Below are positions 1 through 9,595 of a stretch of 64,000 nt of DNA, piece after piece. Made by a program: the position numbers and the translations under genes. The DNA is taken from NCBI RefSeq assembly GCF_029227915.1, contig NC_079883.1:434001-498000 (forward strand), in the 5' to 3' direction. The DNA comes from Hydractinia symbiolongicarpus. Taxonomy: Eukaryota > Cnidaria > Hydrozoa > Anthoathecata > Hydractiniidae. A model generated the notes under the pieces. That model was not told the DNA's origin, searched no databases, and saw only the letters and a list, made by a program, of their open reading frames with translations. Within the stretch, counting starts at the first letter, position 1. Each line of letters opens with the position of its first letter.

Positions 1-249
1 GTCTCATCAAAAATGAAAACATTTTTGGAAACTACAAGTCTCATGCGTTTTAGTGGTGAAAAGATAATATAAAAAATCGTTCTGGAAAGGAGTTTACTCA
101 CAGGGTACTTTCTTTGTATATACGCGACTATACGAGCCAAGCACGAGATTTACGGGAAATTGCGGGTTTTCGTTTGCCGGCGATTAAACTTCTTTTATTC
201 TGCGTCTCATCAAAAATGAAAACATTTTTGAAAACTACAAGTCTCATGC
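1..249 (-). repeat. Inverted satellite segment (left arm of foldback)
   Basis: These bases are the reverse complement of the satellite that fills the rest of the window. Position p pairs with position 913-p, so 1-249 mirrors 664-912 exactly; I found no mismatch. The arm contains one full family-G monomer and the start of a family-H monomer, both reversed. The match includes the C at 789 (GTCGCG, where other family-G monomers have GTCGAG or GTTGAG), mirrored at 124. The arm starts at the window edge and may continue further left. It is either a real recent inversion or foldback duplication, or an assembly or chimeric-read artefact. Confidence 0.95.
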
Positions 250-250
250 A
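249..250. other. Orientation-switch junction in the array
   Basis: Left of this point the satellite reads on the minus strand and ends at monomer base 1 (GTCTCATGC, the reverse complement of GCATGAGAC). Right of it the + strand array begins a few bases before monomer base 1, at ACTAACACG of a family-E monomer. The C at 249 fits both sides, so there is at most 1 bp of microhomology. No other sequence is inserted at the switch. This is the only orientation change I found in the window. Confidence 0.93.
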
Positions 251-478
251 CTAACACGCATGAGACTTGTAGTTTTCAAAAATGTTTTCATTTTTGATGA
301 GACGCTGAATAAAAGAAGTTTAATCGCCGGCACACAAAAATCCGCGATTTCCCGTAAATCCCGTGCTTGGCCCGTATAGTCGAGTATATACAAAGAAAGT
401 ACCCTGTGAGTAAACTCATTTCCAGAACGATTTTTTAAATTATTTTTTCACCACTAAGACGCATGAGACTTGTAGTTT

Positions 479-500
479 TCAAAAATGTTTTCATTTTTGA
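479..500. repeat. Short dyad in every monomer (9-bp arms, TTTT loop)
   Basis: TCAAAAATG (479-487) is followed by TTTT and then by its exact reverse complement CATTTTTGA (492-500). The same structure recurs at the same phase in most of the ~314 monomers. Family-L monomers change the left arm to TCAGGAATG, which breaks two pairs without a compensating change. Some late monomers carry TTTTTATTTTTG or TTTCTATTTTTG, which alters the right arm. The element could extrude as a small hairpin. It is not a bacterial terminator, because no gene lies nearby and the copies are spaced by the satellite period. Confidence 0.8.
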
Positions 501-543
501 TGAGACCCTGAATAAAAGAAGTTTAATCGCCGGCAAACGAAAA

Positions 544-577
544 CCCGCGAATTCCCGTAAATCCTGGACTCGGTCCG
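544..577. other. Helically spaced CCCG tetrads in the monomer
   Basis: In the common monomer form four CCCG tetrads begin at monomer bases 84, 94, 103 and 114, giving spacings of 10, 9 and 11 bases, about one helical turn each. In this particular copy the third and fourth are CCTG and TCCG; families A and H show all four intact. This is the only C/G-rich part of an otherwise A/T-rich unit. The spacing is seen directly. Any role in protein binding or nucleosome positioning is inference. Confidence 0.6.
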
Positions 578-663
578 TATAGTCGAATGTATACAAAGAA
601 AGTACCCTGTGAGTAAACTCATTTCTCGAACGATTTTTTAAATTATTTTTTCACCACTAAAAC

Positions 664-912
664 GCATGAGACTTGTAGTTTTCAAAAATGTTTTCATTTT
701 TGATGAGACGCAGAATAAAAGAAGTTTAATCGCCGGCAAACGAAAACCCGCAATTTCCCGTAAATCTCGTGCTTGGCTCGTATAGTCGCGTATATACAAA
801 GAAAGTACCCTGTGAGTAAACTCCTTTCCAGAACGATTTTTTATATTATCTTTTCACCACTAAAACGCATGAGACTTGTAGTTTCCAAAAATGTTTTCAT
901 TTTTGATGAGAC
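664..912 (+). repeat. Right arm of the 249-bp inverted repeat
   Basis: This is the + strand partner of 1-249, separated from it by a 414-bp spacer (250-663) that holds two monomers of families E and F. It comprises a complete family-G monomer (GACGCAGA, CGCAATTT, GGCTCG) and the first part of a family-H monomer (TAGTTTCC). A related G-H pair sits at 15076-15324 but carries GTCGAG instead of GTCGCG. The left arm therefore matches this copy and not that one. Confidence 0.94.
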
Positions 913-2490
913 GCGGAATAAAAGAAGTTTAATCGCCGGCAAACGAAAACCCGCGATTTCCCGTAAATCCCGGACCCGGCCCGTATAGTCAAAAGTACAC
1001 AAAGAAAATACCCAGGGAGTAAACACATTTCCCGAACGATTTTTTAAATTATTTTTTCACCACTAAAACGTATGAGACTTGTAGTTTTCAAATATGTTTT
1101 CATTTTTGATGAGACGCGGAATAAAAGAAGTTTAATCGCCGGCAAACGAAAACCCGCGATTTCCCGTAAATCCCGGACTCGGCCCGTATAGTCAAAAGTA
1201 CACAAAGAAAATACCCAGGGAGTAAACACATTTCCCGAACGATTTTTTAAATTTTTTTTTCACCACTAAAACGTATGAGACTTGTAGTTTTCAAAAATGT
1301 TTTCATTTTTGATGAGACGCTGAATAAAAGAAGTTTAATCGCCCGTAACCGAAAACCCGCGATTTCCCGTAAATCCCGGACTCGGCCCGTATAGTCAAAA
1401 GTATACAAAGAAAGTACCCTGCGAGTAAACTCATTTCCAGAACGATTTTTTATATTATCTTTTCACCACTAAAACGTATGAGACTTGTAGTTTTCAAAAA
1501 TGTTTTCATTTTTGATGAGACGCTGAATAAAAGAAGTTTAATCGCCCGCAAACGAAAACCCGCGATTTCCCGTAAATGCCGGACTCGGCCCGTATAGTCA
1601 AAAGTATACAAAGAAAGTACCCTGCGAGTAAACTCATTTCCAGAACGATTTTTTAAATTATCTTTTCACCACTAAAACGCACGAGACTTGTAGTTTTCAA
1701 AAATGTTTTCATTTTTGATGAGACGCTGAATAAAAGAAGTTTAATCGCCGGCAAACGAAAACCCGCGAATTCCTGTAAATCCCGGGCTTGGCCCGTATAG
1801 TCGAATGTATACAAAGAAAGTACCCTGTGAGTAAACTCATTTCTCGAACGATTTTTTAAATTATTTTTTCACCACTAACACGCATGAGACTTGTAGTTTT
1901 CAAAAATGTTTTCATTTTTGATGAGACGCTGAATAAAAGAAGTTTAATCGCCGGCAAACAAAAATCCGCGATTTCCCGTAAATCCCGTGCTTGGCCCGTA
2001 TAGTCGAGTATATACAAAGAAAGTACCCTGTGAGTAAACTCATTTCCAGAACGATTTTTTAAATAATTTTTTCACCACTAAAACGTATGAGACTTGTAGT
2101 TTTCAAAAATGTTTTCATTTTTGATGAGACGCTGAATAAAAGAAGTTTAATCGCCCGCAAACGAAAACCCGCGATTTCCCGTAAATCCCGGACTCGGCCC
2201 GTATAGTCAAAAGTATACAAAGAAAGTACCCTGCCAGTAAACTCATTTCCAGAACGATTTTTTAAATTATCTTTTCACCACTAAAACGCACGAGACTTGT
2301 AGTTTTCAAAAATGTTTTCATTTTTGATGAGACGCTGAATAAAAGAAGTTTAATCGCCGGCAAACGAAAACCCGCGAATTCCCGTAAATCCCGGACTCGG
2401 CCCGTATAGTCAAAAGTATACAAAGAAAGTACCCTGCCAGTAAACTCCTTTCCAGAACGATTTTTTATATTATCTTTTCACCACTAAAAC

Positions 2491-2693
2491 GCATGAGACT
2501 TGTAGTTTCCAAAAATGTTTTCATTTTTGATGAGACGCGGAATAAAAGAAGTTTAATCGCCGGCAAACGAAAACCCGCGATTTCCCGTAAATCCCGGACT
2601 CGGCCCGTATAGTCAAAAGTACACAAAGAAAATACCCAGGGAGTAAACACATTTCCCAAACGATTTTTTAAATTATTTTTTCACCACTAAAAC
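2491..2693 (+). repeat. Representative family-H (anchor) monomer
   Basis: Diagnostic states are TAGTTTCC (other families have TAGTTTTC), GACGCGGA, GTCAAAAGTACAC, AATACCCAGGG and AAACACATTTCCC. The TAGTTTCC form occurs at 867, 2491, 4318, 6348, 7769, 9596, 10611, 13046 and 15279, and serves as the anchor for reading HOR lengths in the left quarter. An H form without the TTCC change follows family G between 17 and 38 kb. Confidence 0.8.
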
Positions 2694-2896
2694 GTATGAG
2701 ACTTGTAGTTTTCAAAAATGTTTTCATTTTTGATGAGACGCTGAATAAAAGAAGTTTAATCGCCCGCAAACGAAAACCCGCGATTTCCCGTAAATCCCGG
2801 ACTCGGCCCGTATAGTCAAAAGTATACAAAGAAAGTACCCTGCGAGTAAACTCATTTCCAGAACGATTTTTTAAATTATCTTTTCACCACTAAAAC
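2694..2896 (+). repeat. Representative family-A monomer
   Basis: Diagnostic states are a GTATGAG start, GACGCTGA, CGCCCGC in place of the GCCGGC site, GCGATTTCCC, GGACTCGG, GTCAAAAG, CCTGCGAG and the tail ATTATCTTTTC. Family A is normally followed by family B. It is abundant from 1.3 to 5.3 kb and recurs at 12032, 15482, 18524, 27043 and 28058. Confidence 0.8.
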
Positions 2897-3099
2897 GCAC
2901 GAGACTTGTAGTTTTCAAAAATGTTTTCATTTTTGATGAGACGCTGAATAAAAGAAGTTTAATCGCCGGCAAACGAAAACCCGCGAATTCCCGTAAATCC
3001 CGGGCTTGGCCCGTATAGTCGAATGTATACAAAGAAAGTACCCTGTCAGTAAACTCATTTCCCGAACGATTTTTTAAATTATTTTTTCACCACTAACAC
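2897..3099 (+). repeat. Representative family-B monomer
   Basis: Diagnostic states are a GCACGAG start, GACGCTGA, GCGAATTCCC (an EcoRI site), GGGCTTGG, GTCGAATG and CCTGTCAG or CCTGTGAG. A sister form (called B' here, for example 2288-2490) has GGACTCGG, GTCAAAAG and CCTGCCAG, and often precedes a family-H monomer in the first 5 kb. Because GAATTC marks only some families, an EcoRI digest should give multimers that reflect HOR spacing, not a plain 203-bp ladder. Confidence 0.78.
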
Positions 3100-3302
3100 G
3101 CATGAGACTTGTAGTTTTCAAAAATGTTTTCATTTTTGATGAGACGCTGAATAAAAGAAGTTTAATCGCCGGCAAACAAAAATCCGCGATTTCCCGTAAA
3201 TCCCGTGCTTGGCCCGTATAGTCGAGTATATACAACGAAAGTACCCTGTGAGTAAACTCATTTCCAGAACGATTTTTTAAATAATTTTTTCACCACTAAA
3301 AC
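3100..3302 (+). repeat. Representative family-E monomer
   Basis: This family is preceded by CACTAACAC, where the usual form is CACTAAAAC. It carries AAACAAAAATCC, CGTGCTTGG, GTCGAGTATATAC and CCTGTGAG. Many copies left of 14 kb end in AAATAATTTTTTC. Copies from 5.9 to 14 kb also show GTATATTTGAG, a sub-family shared between neighbouring HOR units. The linked variants always travel together, so they are a haplotype and not independent errors. Confidence 0.78.
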
Positions 3303-4317
3303 GTATGAGACTTGTAGTTTTCAAAAATGTTTTCATTTTTGATGAGACGCTGAATAAAAGAAGTTTAATCGCCCGCAAACGAAAACCCGCGATTTCCCGT
3401 AAATCCCGGACTCGGCCCGTATAGTCAAAAGTATACAAAGAAAGTACCCTGCCAGTAAACTCATTTCCAGAACGATTTTTTAAATTATCTTTTCACCACT
3501 AAAACGCACGAGACTTGTAGTTTTCAAAAATGTTTTCATTTTTGATGAGACGCTGAATAAAAGAAGTTTAATCGCCGGCAAACGAAAACCCGCGAATTCC
3601 CGTAAATCCCGGGCTTGGCCCGTATAGTCGAATGTATACAAAGAAAGTACCCTGTCAGTAAACTCATTTCCCGAACGATTTTTTAAATTATTTTTTCACC
3701 ACTAACACGCATGAGACTTGTAGTTTTCAAAAATGTTTTCATTTTTGATGAGACGCTGAATAAAAGAAGTTTAATCGCCGGCAAACAAAAATCCGCGATT
3801 TCCCGTAAATCCCGTGCTTGGCCCGTATAGTCGAGTATATACAAAGAAAGTACCCTGTGAGTAAACTCATTTCCAGAACGATTTTTTAAATAATTTTTTC
3901 AGCACTAAAACGTATGAGACTTGTAGTTTTCAAAAATGTTTTCATTTTTGATGAGACGCTGAATAAAAGAAGTTTAATCGCCCGCAAACGAAAACCCGCG
4001 ATTTCCCGTAAATCCCGGACTCGGCCCGTATAGTCAAAAGTATACAAAGAAAGTACCCTGCCAGTAAACTCATTTCCAGAACGATTTTTTAAATTATCTT
4101 TTCACCACTAAAACGCACGAGACTTGTAGTTTTCAAAAATGTTTTCATTTTTGATGAGACGCTGAATAAAAGAAGTTTAATCGCCGGCAAACAAAAACCC
4201 GCGAATTCCCGTAAATCCCGGACTCGGCCCGTATAGTCAAAAGTATACAAAGAAAGTACCCTGCCAGTAAACTCCTTTCCAGAACGATTTTTTATATTAT
4301 CTTTTCACCACTAAAAC

Positions 4318-6347
4318 GCATGAGACTTGTAGTTTCCAAAAATGTTTTCATTTTTGATGAGACGCGGAATAAAAGAAGTTTAATCGCCGGCAAACGAAAA
4401 CCCGCGATTTCCCGTAAATCCCGGACTCGGCCCGTATAGTCAAAAGTACACAAAGAAAATACCCAGGGAGTAAACACATTTCCCGAACGATTTTTTAAAT
4501 TATTTTTTCACCACTAAAACGTATGAGACTTGTAGTTTTTAAAAATGTTTTCATTTTTGATGAGACGCTGAATAAAAGAAGTTTAATCGCCCGCAAACGA
4601 AAACCCGCGATTTCCCGTAAATCCCGGACTCGGCCCGTATAGTCAAAAGTATACAAAGAAAGTACCCTGCGAGTAAACTCATTTCCAGAACGATTTTTTA
4701 AATTATCTTTTCACCACTAAAACGCACGAGACTTGTAGTTTTCAAAAATGTTTTCATTTTTGATGAGACGCTGAATAAAAGAAGTTTAATCGCCGGCAAA
4801 CGAAAACCCGCGAATTCCCGTAAATCTCGGGCTTGGCCCGTATAGTCGAATGTATACAAAGAAAGTACCCTGTCAGTAAACTCATTTCTCGAACGATTTT
4901 TTAAATTATTTTTTCACCACTAACACGCATGAGACTTGTAGTTTTCAAAAATGTTTTCATTTTTGATGAGACGCTGAATAAAAGAAGTTTAATCGCCGGC
5001 AAACAAAAATCCGCGATTTCCCGTAAATCCCGTGCTTGGCCCGTATAGTCGAGTATATACAAAGAAAGTACCCTGTGAGTAAACTCATTTCCAGAACGAT
5101 TTTTTAAATAATTTTTTCACCACTAAAACGTATGAGACTTGTAGTTTTCAAAAATGTTTTCATTTTTGATGAGACGCTGAATAAAAGAAGTTTAATCGCC
5201 CGCAAACGAAAACCCGCGATTTCCCGTAAATCCCGGACTCGGCCCGTATAGTCAAAAGTATACAAAGAAAGTACCCTGCCAGTAAACTCATTTCCAGAAC
5301 GATTTTTTAAATTATCTTTTCACCACTAAAACGCACGAGACTTGTAGTTTTCAAAAATGTTTTCATTTTTGATGAGACGCTGAATAAAAGAAGTTTAATC
5401 GCCGGCAAACGAAAACCCGCGAATTCCCGTAAATCCCGGACTCGGCCCGTATAGTCAAAAGTATACAAAGAAAGTACCCTGCCAGTAAACTCCTTTCCAG
5501 AACGATTTTTTATATTATCTTTTCACCACTAAAACGCATGAGACTTGTAGTTTTCAAAAATGTTTTCATTTTTGATGAGACGCTGAATAAAAGAAGTTTA
5601 ATCGCCGGCAAACGAAAACCCGCGAATTCCCGTAAATCCCGGACTCGGCCCGTATAGTCAAAAGTATACAAAGAAAGTACCCTGCCAGTAAACTCCTTTC
5701 CAGAACGATTTTTTAAATTATCTTTTCACCACTAAAACGCACGAGACTTGTAGTTTTCAAAAATGTTTTCATTTTTGATGAGACGCTGAATAAAAGAAGT
5801 TTAATCGCCGGCAAACGAAAACCCGCGAATTCCCGTAAATCCCGGGCTTGGCCCGTATAGTCGAATGTATACAAAGAAAGTACCCTGTGAGTAAACTCAT
5901 TTCTCGAGCGATTTTTTAAATTATTTTTTCACCACTAACACGCATGAGACTTGTAGTTTTCAAAAATGTTTTCATTTTTGATGAGACGCTGAATAAAAGA
6001 AGTTTAATCGCCGGCAAACAAAAATCCGCGATTTCCCGTAAATCCTGTGCTTGGCCCGTATATTTGAGTATATACAAAGAAAGTACCCTGTGAGTAAACT
6101 CATTTCCAGAACGATTTTTTAAATAATTTTTTCACCACTAAAACGCATGAGACTTGTAGTTTTCAAAAATGTTTTCATTTTTGATGAGACCCTGAATAAA
6201 AGAAGTTTAATCGCCGGCAAACGAAAACCCGCGAATTCCCGTAAATCCTGGACTCGGCCCGTATAGTCGAATGTATACAAAGAAAGTACCCTGTGAGTAA
6301 ACTCATTTCTCGAACGATTTTTTAAATTATTTTTTCACCACTAAAAC
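4318..6347 (+). repeat. 10-monomer HOR unit (2,030 bp)
   Basis: Monomer order is H-A-B-E-A-B'-B''-B-E-F. The first five monomers repeat the start of the preceding 9-mer. The second half introduces the B''-B-E-F order that dominates the following units. It therefore looks like a transition between the A-B-E-rich and F-rich HOR forms. Confidence 0.75.
6145..6347 (+). repeat. Representative family-F monomer
   Basis: Diagnostic states are GACCCTGA (most families have GACGC), GCGAATTCCC, CCTGGACTCGG, GTCGAATG and TTTCTCGAACG. It usually follows family E and precedes family H or G in the first 15 kb. Variants with GACCCTGA followed by CGCCCGC or CGCACGC appear from 24 to 37 kb. GACCCTGA reappears in the last 6 kb joined to GGACTCGGACTG. 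Confidence 0.75.
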
Positions 6348-7768
6348 GCATGAGACTTGTAGTTTCCAAAAATGTTTTCATTTTTGATGAGACGCGGAAT
6401 AAAAGAAGTTTAATCGCCGGCAAACGAAAACCCGCGATTTCCCGTAAATCCCGGACTCGGCCCGTATAGTCAAAAGTACACAAAGAAAATACCCAGGGAG
6501 TAAACACATTTCCCGAACGATTTTTTAAATTATCTTTTCACCACTAAAACGCACGAGACTTGTAGTTTTCAAAAATGTTTTCATTTTTGATGAGACGCTG
6601 AATAAAAGAAGTTTAATCGCCGGCAAACGAAAACCCGCGAATTCCCGTAAATCCCGGACTCGGCCCGTATAGTCAAAAGTATACAAAGAAAGTACCCTGC
6701 CAGTAAACTCCTTTCCAGAACGATTTTTTAAATTATCTTTTCACCACTAAAACGCACGAGACTTGTAGTTTTCAAAAATGTTTTCATTTTTGATGAGACG
6801 CTGAATAAAAGAAGTTTAATCGCCGGCAAACGAAAACCCGCGAATTCCCGTAAATCCCGGGCTTGGCCCGTATAGTCGAATGTATACAAAGAAAGTACCC
6901 TGTGAGTAAACTCATTTCTCGAACGATTTTTTAAATTATTTTTTCACCACTAACACGCATGAGACTTGTAGTTTTCAAAAATGTTTTCATTTTTGATGAG
7001 ACGCTGAATAAAAGAAGTTTAATCGCCGGCAAACAAAAATCCACGATTTCCCGTAAATCCTGTGCTTGGCCCGTATATTTGAGTATATACAAAGAAAGTA
7101 CCCTGTGAGTAAACTCATTTCCAGAACGATTTTTTAAATAATTTTTTCACCACTAAAACGCATGAGACTTGTAGTTTTCAAAAATGTTTTCATTTTTGAT
7201 GAGACCCTGAATAAAAGAAGTTTAATCGCCGGCAAACGAAAACCCGCGAATTCCCGTAAATCCTGGACTCGGCCCGTATAGTCGAATGTATACAAAGAAA
7301 GTACCCTGCCAGTAAACTCCTTTCCAGAACGATTTTTTATATTATCTTTTCACCACTAAAACGCATGAGACTTGTAGTTTTCAAAAATGTTTTCATTTTT
7401 GATGAGACGCTGAATAAAAGAAGTTTAATCGCCGGCAAACGAAAACCCGCGAATTCCCGTAAATCCCGGACTCGGCCCGTATAGTCAAAAGTATACAAAG
7501 AAAGTACCCTGCCAGTAAACTCCTTTCCAGAACGATTTTTTAAATTATCTTTTCACCACTAAAACGCACGAGACTTGTAGTTTTCAAAAATGTTTTCATT
7601 TTTGATGAGACGCTGAATAAAAGAAGTTTAATCGCCGGCAAACGAAAACCCGCGAATTCCCGTAAATCCTGGACTCGGCCCGTATAGTCGAATGTATACA
7701 AAGAAAGTACCCTGTGAGTAAACTCATTTCTCGAACGATTTTTTAAATTATTTTTTCACCACTAAAAC
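6348..7768 (+). repeat. 7-monomer HOR unit (1,421 bp) ending in a chimeric monomer
   Basis: Order is H-B'-B-E-F-B''-(B/F). The first six monomers match 7769-8986 at an offset of 1,421 bp. They share the rare AATCCACGATTT and a family-F monomer with a B'-type tail (CCTGCCAG, CTCCTTTCC, TATATTATC) at 7160 and 8581. The seventh monomer is a B-to-F chimera, described separately. Confidence 0.8.
7566..7768 (+). repeat. Chimeric monomer B/F
   Basis: The left part is family B (GCACGAG, GACGCTGA). The right part is family F (CCTGGACTCGG with GTCGAATG and TTTCTCGAACG). The sister unit at 7769-9595 has full B (8987), E (9190) and F (9393) monomers at this point before the next H anchor. A single in-register exchange between B and F that removes 406 bp would produce exactly this monomer. 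The crossover lies between the GACGCTGA site and the CCTGGACTC site. Confidence 0.75.
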
Positions 7769-9595
7769 GCATGAGACTTGTAGTTTCCAAAAATGTTTTC
7801 ATTTTTGATGAGACGCGGAATAAAAGAAGTTTAATCGCCGGCAAACGAAAACCCGCGATTTCCCGTAAATCCCGGACTCGGCCCGTATAGTCAAAAGTAC
7901 ACAAAGAAAATACCCAGGGAGTAAACACATTTCCCGAACGATTTTTTAAATTATCTTTTCACCACTAAAACGCACGAGACTTGTAGTTTTCAAAAATGTT
8001 TTCATTTTTGATGAGACGCTGAATAAAAGAAGTTTAATCGCCGGCAAACGAAAACCCGCGAATTCCCGTAAATCCCGGACTCGGCCCGTATAGTCAAAAG
8101 TATACAAAGAAAGTACCCTGCCAGTAAACTCCTTTCCAGAACGATTTTTTAAATTATCTTTTCACCACTAAAACGCACGAGACTTGTAGTTTTCAAAAAT
8201 GTTTTCATTTTTGATGAGACGCTGAATAAAAGAAGTTTAATCGCCGGCAAACGAAAACCCGCGAATTCCCGTAAATCCCGGGCTTGGCCCGTATAGTCGA
8301 ATGTATACAAAGAAAGTACCCTGTGAGTAAACTCATTTCTCGAACGATTTTTTAAATTATTTTTTCACCACTAACACGCATGAGACTTGTAGTTTTCAAA
8401 AATGTTTTCATTTTTGATGAGACGCTGAATAAAAGAAGTTTAATCGCCGGCAAACAAAAATCCACGATTTCCCGTAAATCCTGTGCTTGGCCCGTATATT
8501 TGAGTATATACAAAGAAAGTACCCTGTGAGTAAACTCATTTCCAGAACGATTTTTTAAATAATTTTTTCACCACTAAAACGCATGAGACTTGTAGTTTTC
8601 AAAAATGTTTTCATTTTTGATGAGACCCTGAATAAAAGAAGTTTAATCGCCGGCAAACGAAAACCCGCGAATTCCCGTAAATCCTGGACTCGGCCCGTAT
8701 AGTCGAATGTATACAAAGAAAGTACCCTGCCAGTAAACTCCTTTCCAGAACGATTTTTTATATTATCTTTTCACCACTAAAACGCATGAGACTTGTAGTT
8801 TTCAAAAATGTTTTCATTTTTGATGAGACGCTGAATAAAAGAAGTTTAATCGCCGGCAAACGAAAACCCGCGAATTCCCGTAAATCCCGGACTCGGCCCG
8901 TATAGTCAAAAGTATACAAAGAAAGTACCCTGCCAGTAAACTCCTTTCCAGAACGATTTTTTAAATTATCTTTTCACCACTAAAACGCACGAGACTTGTA
9001 GTTTTCAAAAATGTTTTCATTTTTGATGAGACGCTGAATAAAAGAAGTTTAATCGCCGGCAAACGAAAACCCGCGAATTCCCGTAAATCCCGGGCTTGGC
9101 CCGTATAGTCGAATGTATACAAAGAAAGTACCCTGTGAGTAAACTCATTTCTCGAGCGATTTTTTAAATTATTTTTTCACCACTAACACGCATGAGACTT
9201 GTAGTTTTCAAAAATGTTTTCATTTTTGATGAGACGCTGAATAAAAGAAGTTTAATCGCCGGCAAACAAAAATCCGCGATTTCCCGTAAATCCTGTGCTT
9301 GGCCCGTATATTTGAGTATATACAAAGAAAGTACCCTGTGAGTAAACTCATTTCCAGAACGATTTTTTAAATAATTTTTTCACCACTAAAACGCATGAGA
9401 CTTGTAGTTTTCAAAAATGTTTTCATTTTTGATGAGACCCTGAATAAAAGAAGTTTAATCGCCGGCAAACGAAAACCCGCGAATTCCCGTAAATCCTGGA
9501 CTCGGCCCGTATAGTCGAATGTATACAAAGAAAGTACCCTGTGAGTAAACTCATTTCTCGAACGATTTTTTAAATTATTTTTTCACCACTAAAAC
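7769..9595 (+). repeat. 9-monomer HOR unit: H-B'-B-E-F-B''-B-E-F
   Basis: This unit equals the preceding 7-mer with its final chimera resolved into B-E-F. It therefore represents either the undeleted ancestor or an expanded form. The B at 8987 ends in TTTCTCGAGCG (an XhoI site), a variant also seen at 5902 and 10166. That links these three units by descent. Confidence 0.78.

Larger units (their letters stand above)
461..663 (+). repeat. Reference monomer showing internal landmarks
   Basis: This monomer sets out the internal map used elsewhere. An A/T-rich dyad lies at monomer bases 19-40. A GCCGGC site lies at 69-74. A C/G-rich stretch at about 84-117 has CCCG-like tetrads starting at 84, 94, 103 and 114; in this family-F copy the third is CCTG and the fourth TCCG. 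GTATAC lies at 129-134. A long A/T tract at about 173-192 contains TTTAAA (177-182). The tail CACCACTAA leads into the next monomer. ATGAGAC occurs twice, at bases 3-9 and 40-46. The monomer is 203 bp, and 203 leaves remainder 2 on division by 3, so any reading frame changes at every copy. Confidence 0.9.
250..1272 (+). repeat. E-F-G-H-H' monomer block
   Basis: Five + strand monomers start at 258, 461, 664, 867 and 1070. The family-E monomer has GGCACACAAAAATCC and the family-F monomer has the rare GGTCCG. The same E, F, G, H order with both rare variants recurs at 14670-15440, 14,412 bp (71 monomers less 1 bp) away. The monomer at 1070 combines a GTATGAG start (family A) with GACGCGGA and GTACAC (family H), so it looks chimeric. 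Confidence 0.8.
2491..4317 (+). repeat. 9-monomer HOR unit (1,827 bp): H-A-B-E-A-B-E-A-B'
   Basis: The unit runs from one H anchor to the next. Inside it A-B-E appears twice in tandem (2694-3302 and 3303-3911), followed by A-B'. The two trimers are nearly identical. Visible differences include TACAACG at 3232 against TACAAAG, and CAGCAC at 3900 against CACCAC. This is local amplification of a 609-bp trimer inside a larger HOR. Confidence 0.82.

Noticed and set aside
479-500. Rho-independent terminator (stem plus T-run)
   Set aside because: The stem is A/T-rich, lies in every satellite monomer, and has no gene upstream. It is better described as the monomer's dyad.
773-988. Recurrent + strand open frames of 65-79 codons (for example 773-988, 11735-11950, 44405-44620)
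   Set aside because: They are the monomer read in one frame, often from a non-ATG start, and each ends at a TAG in the next copy. The frame shifts by two at each 203-bp monomer, no ribosome-binding or splice context is consistent, and variants between copies do not favour silent changes.
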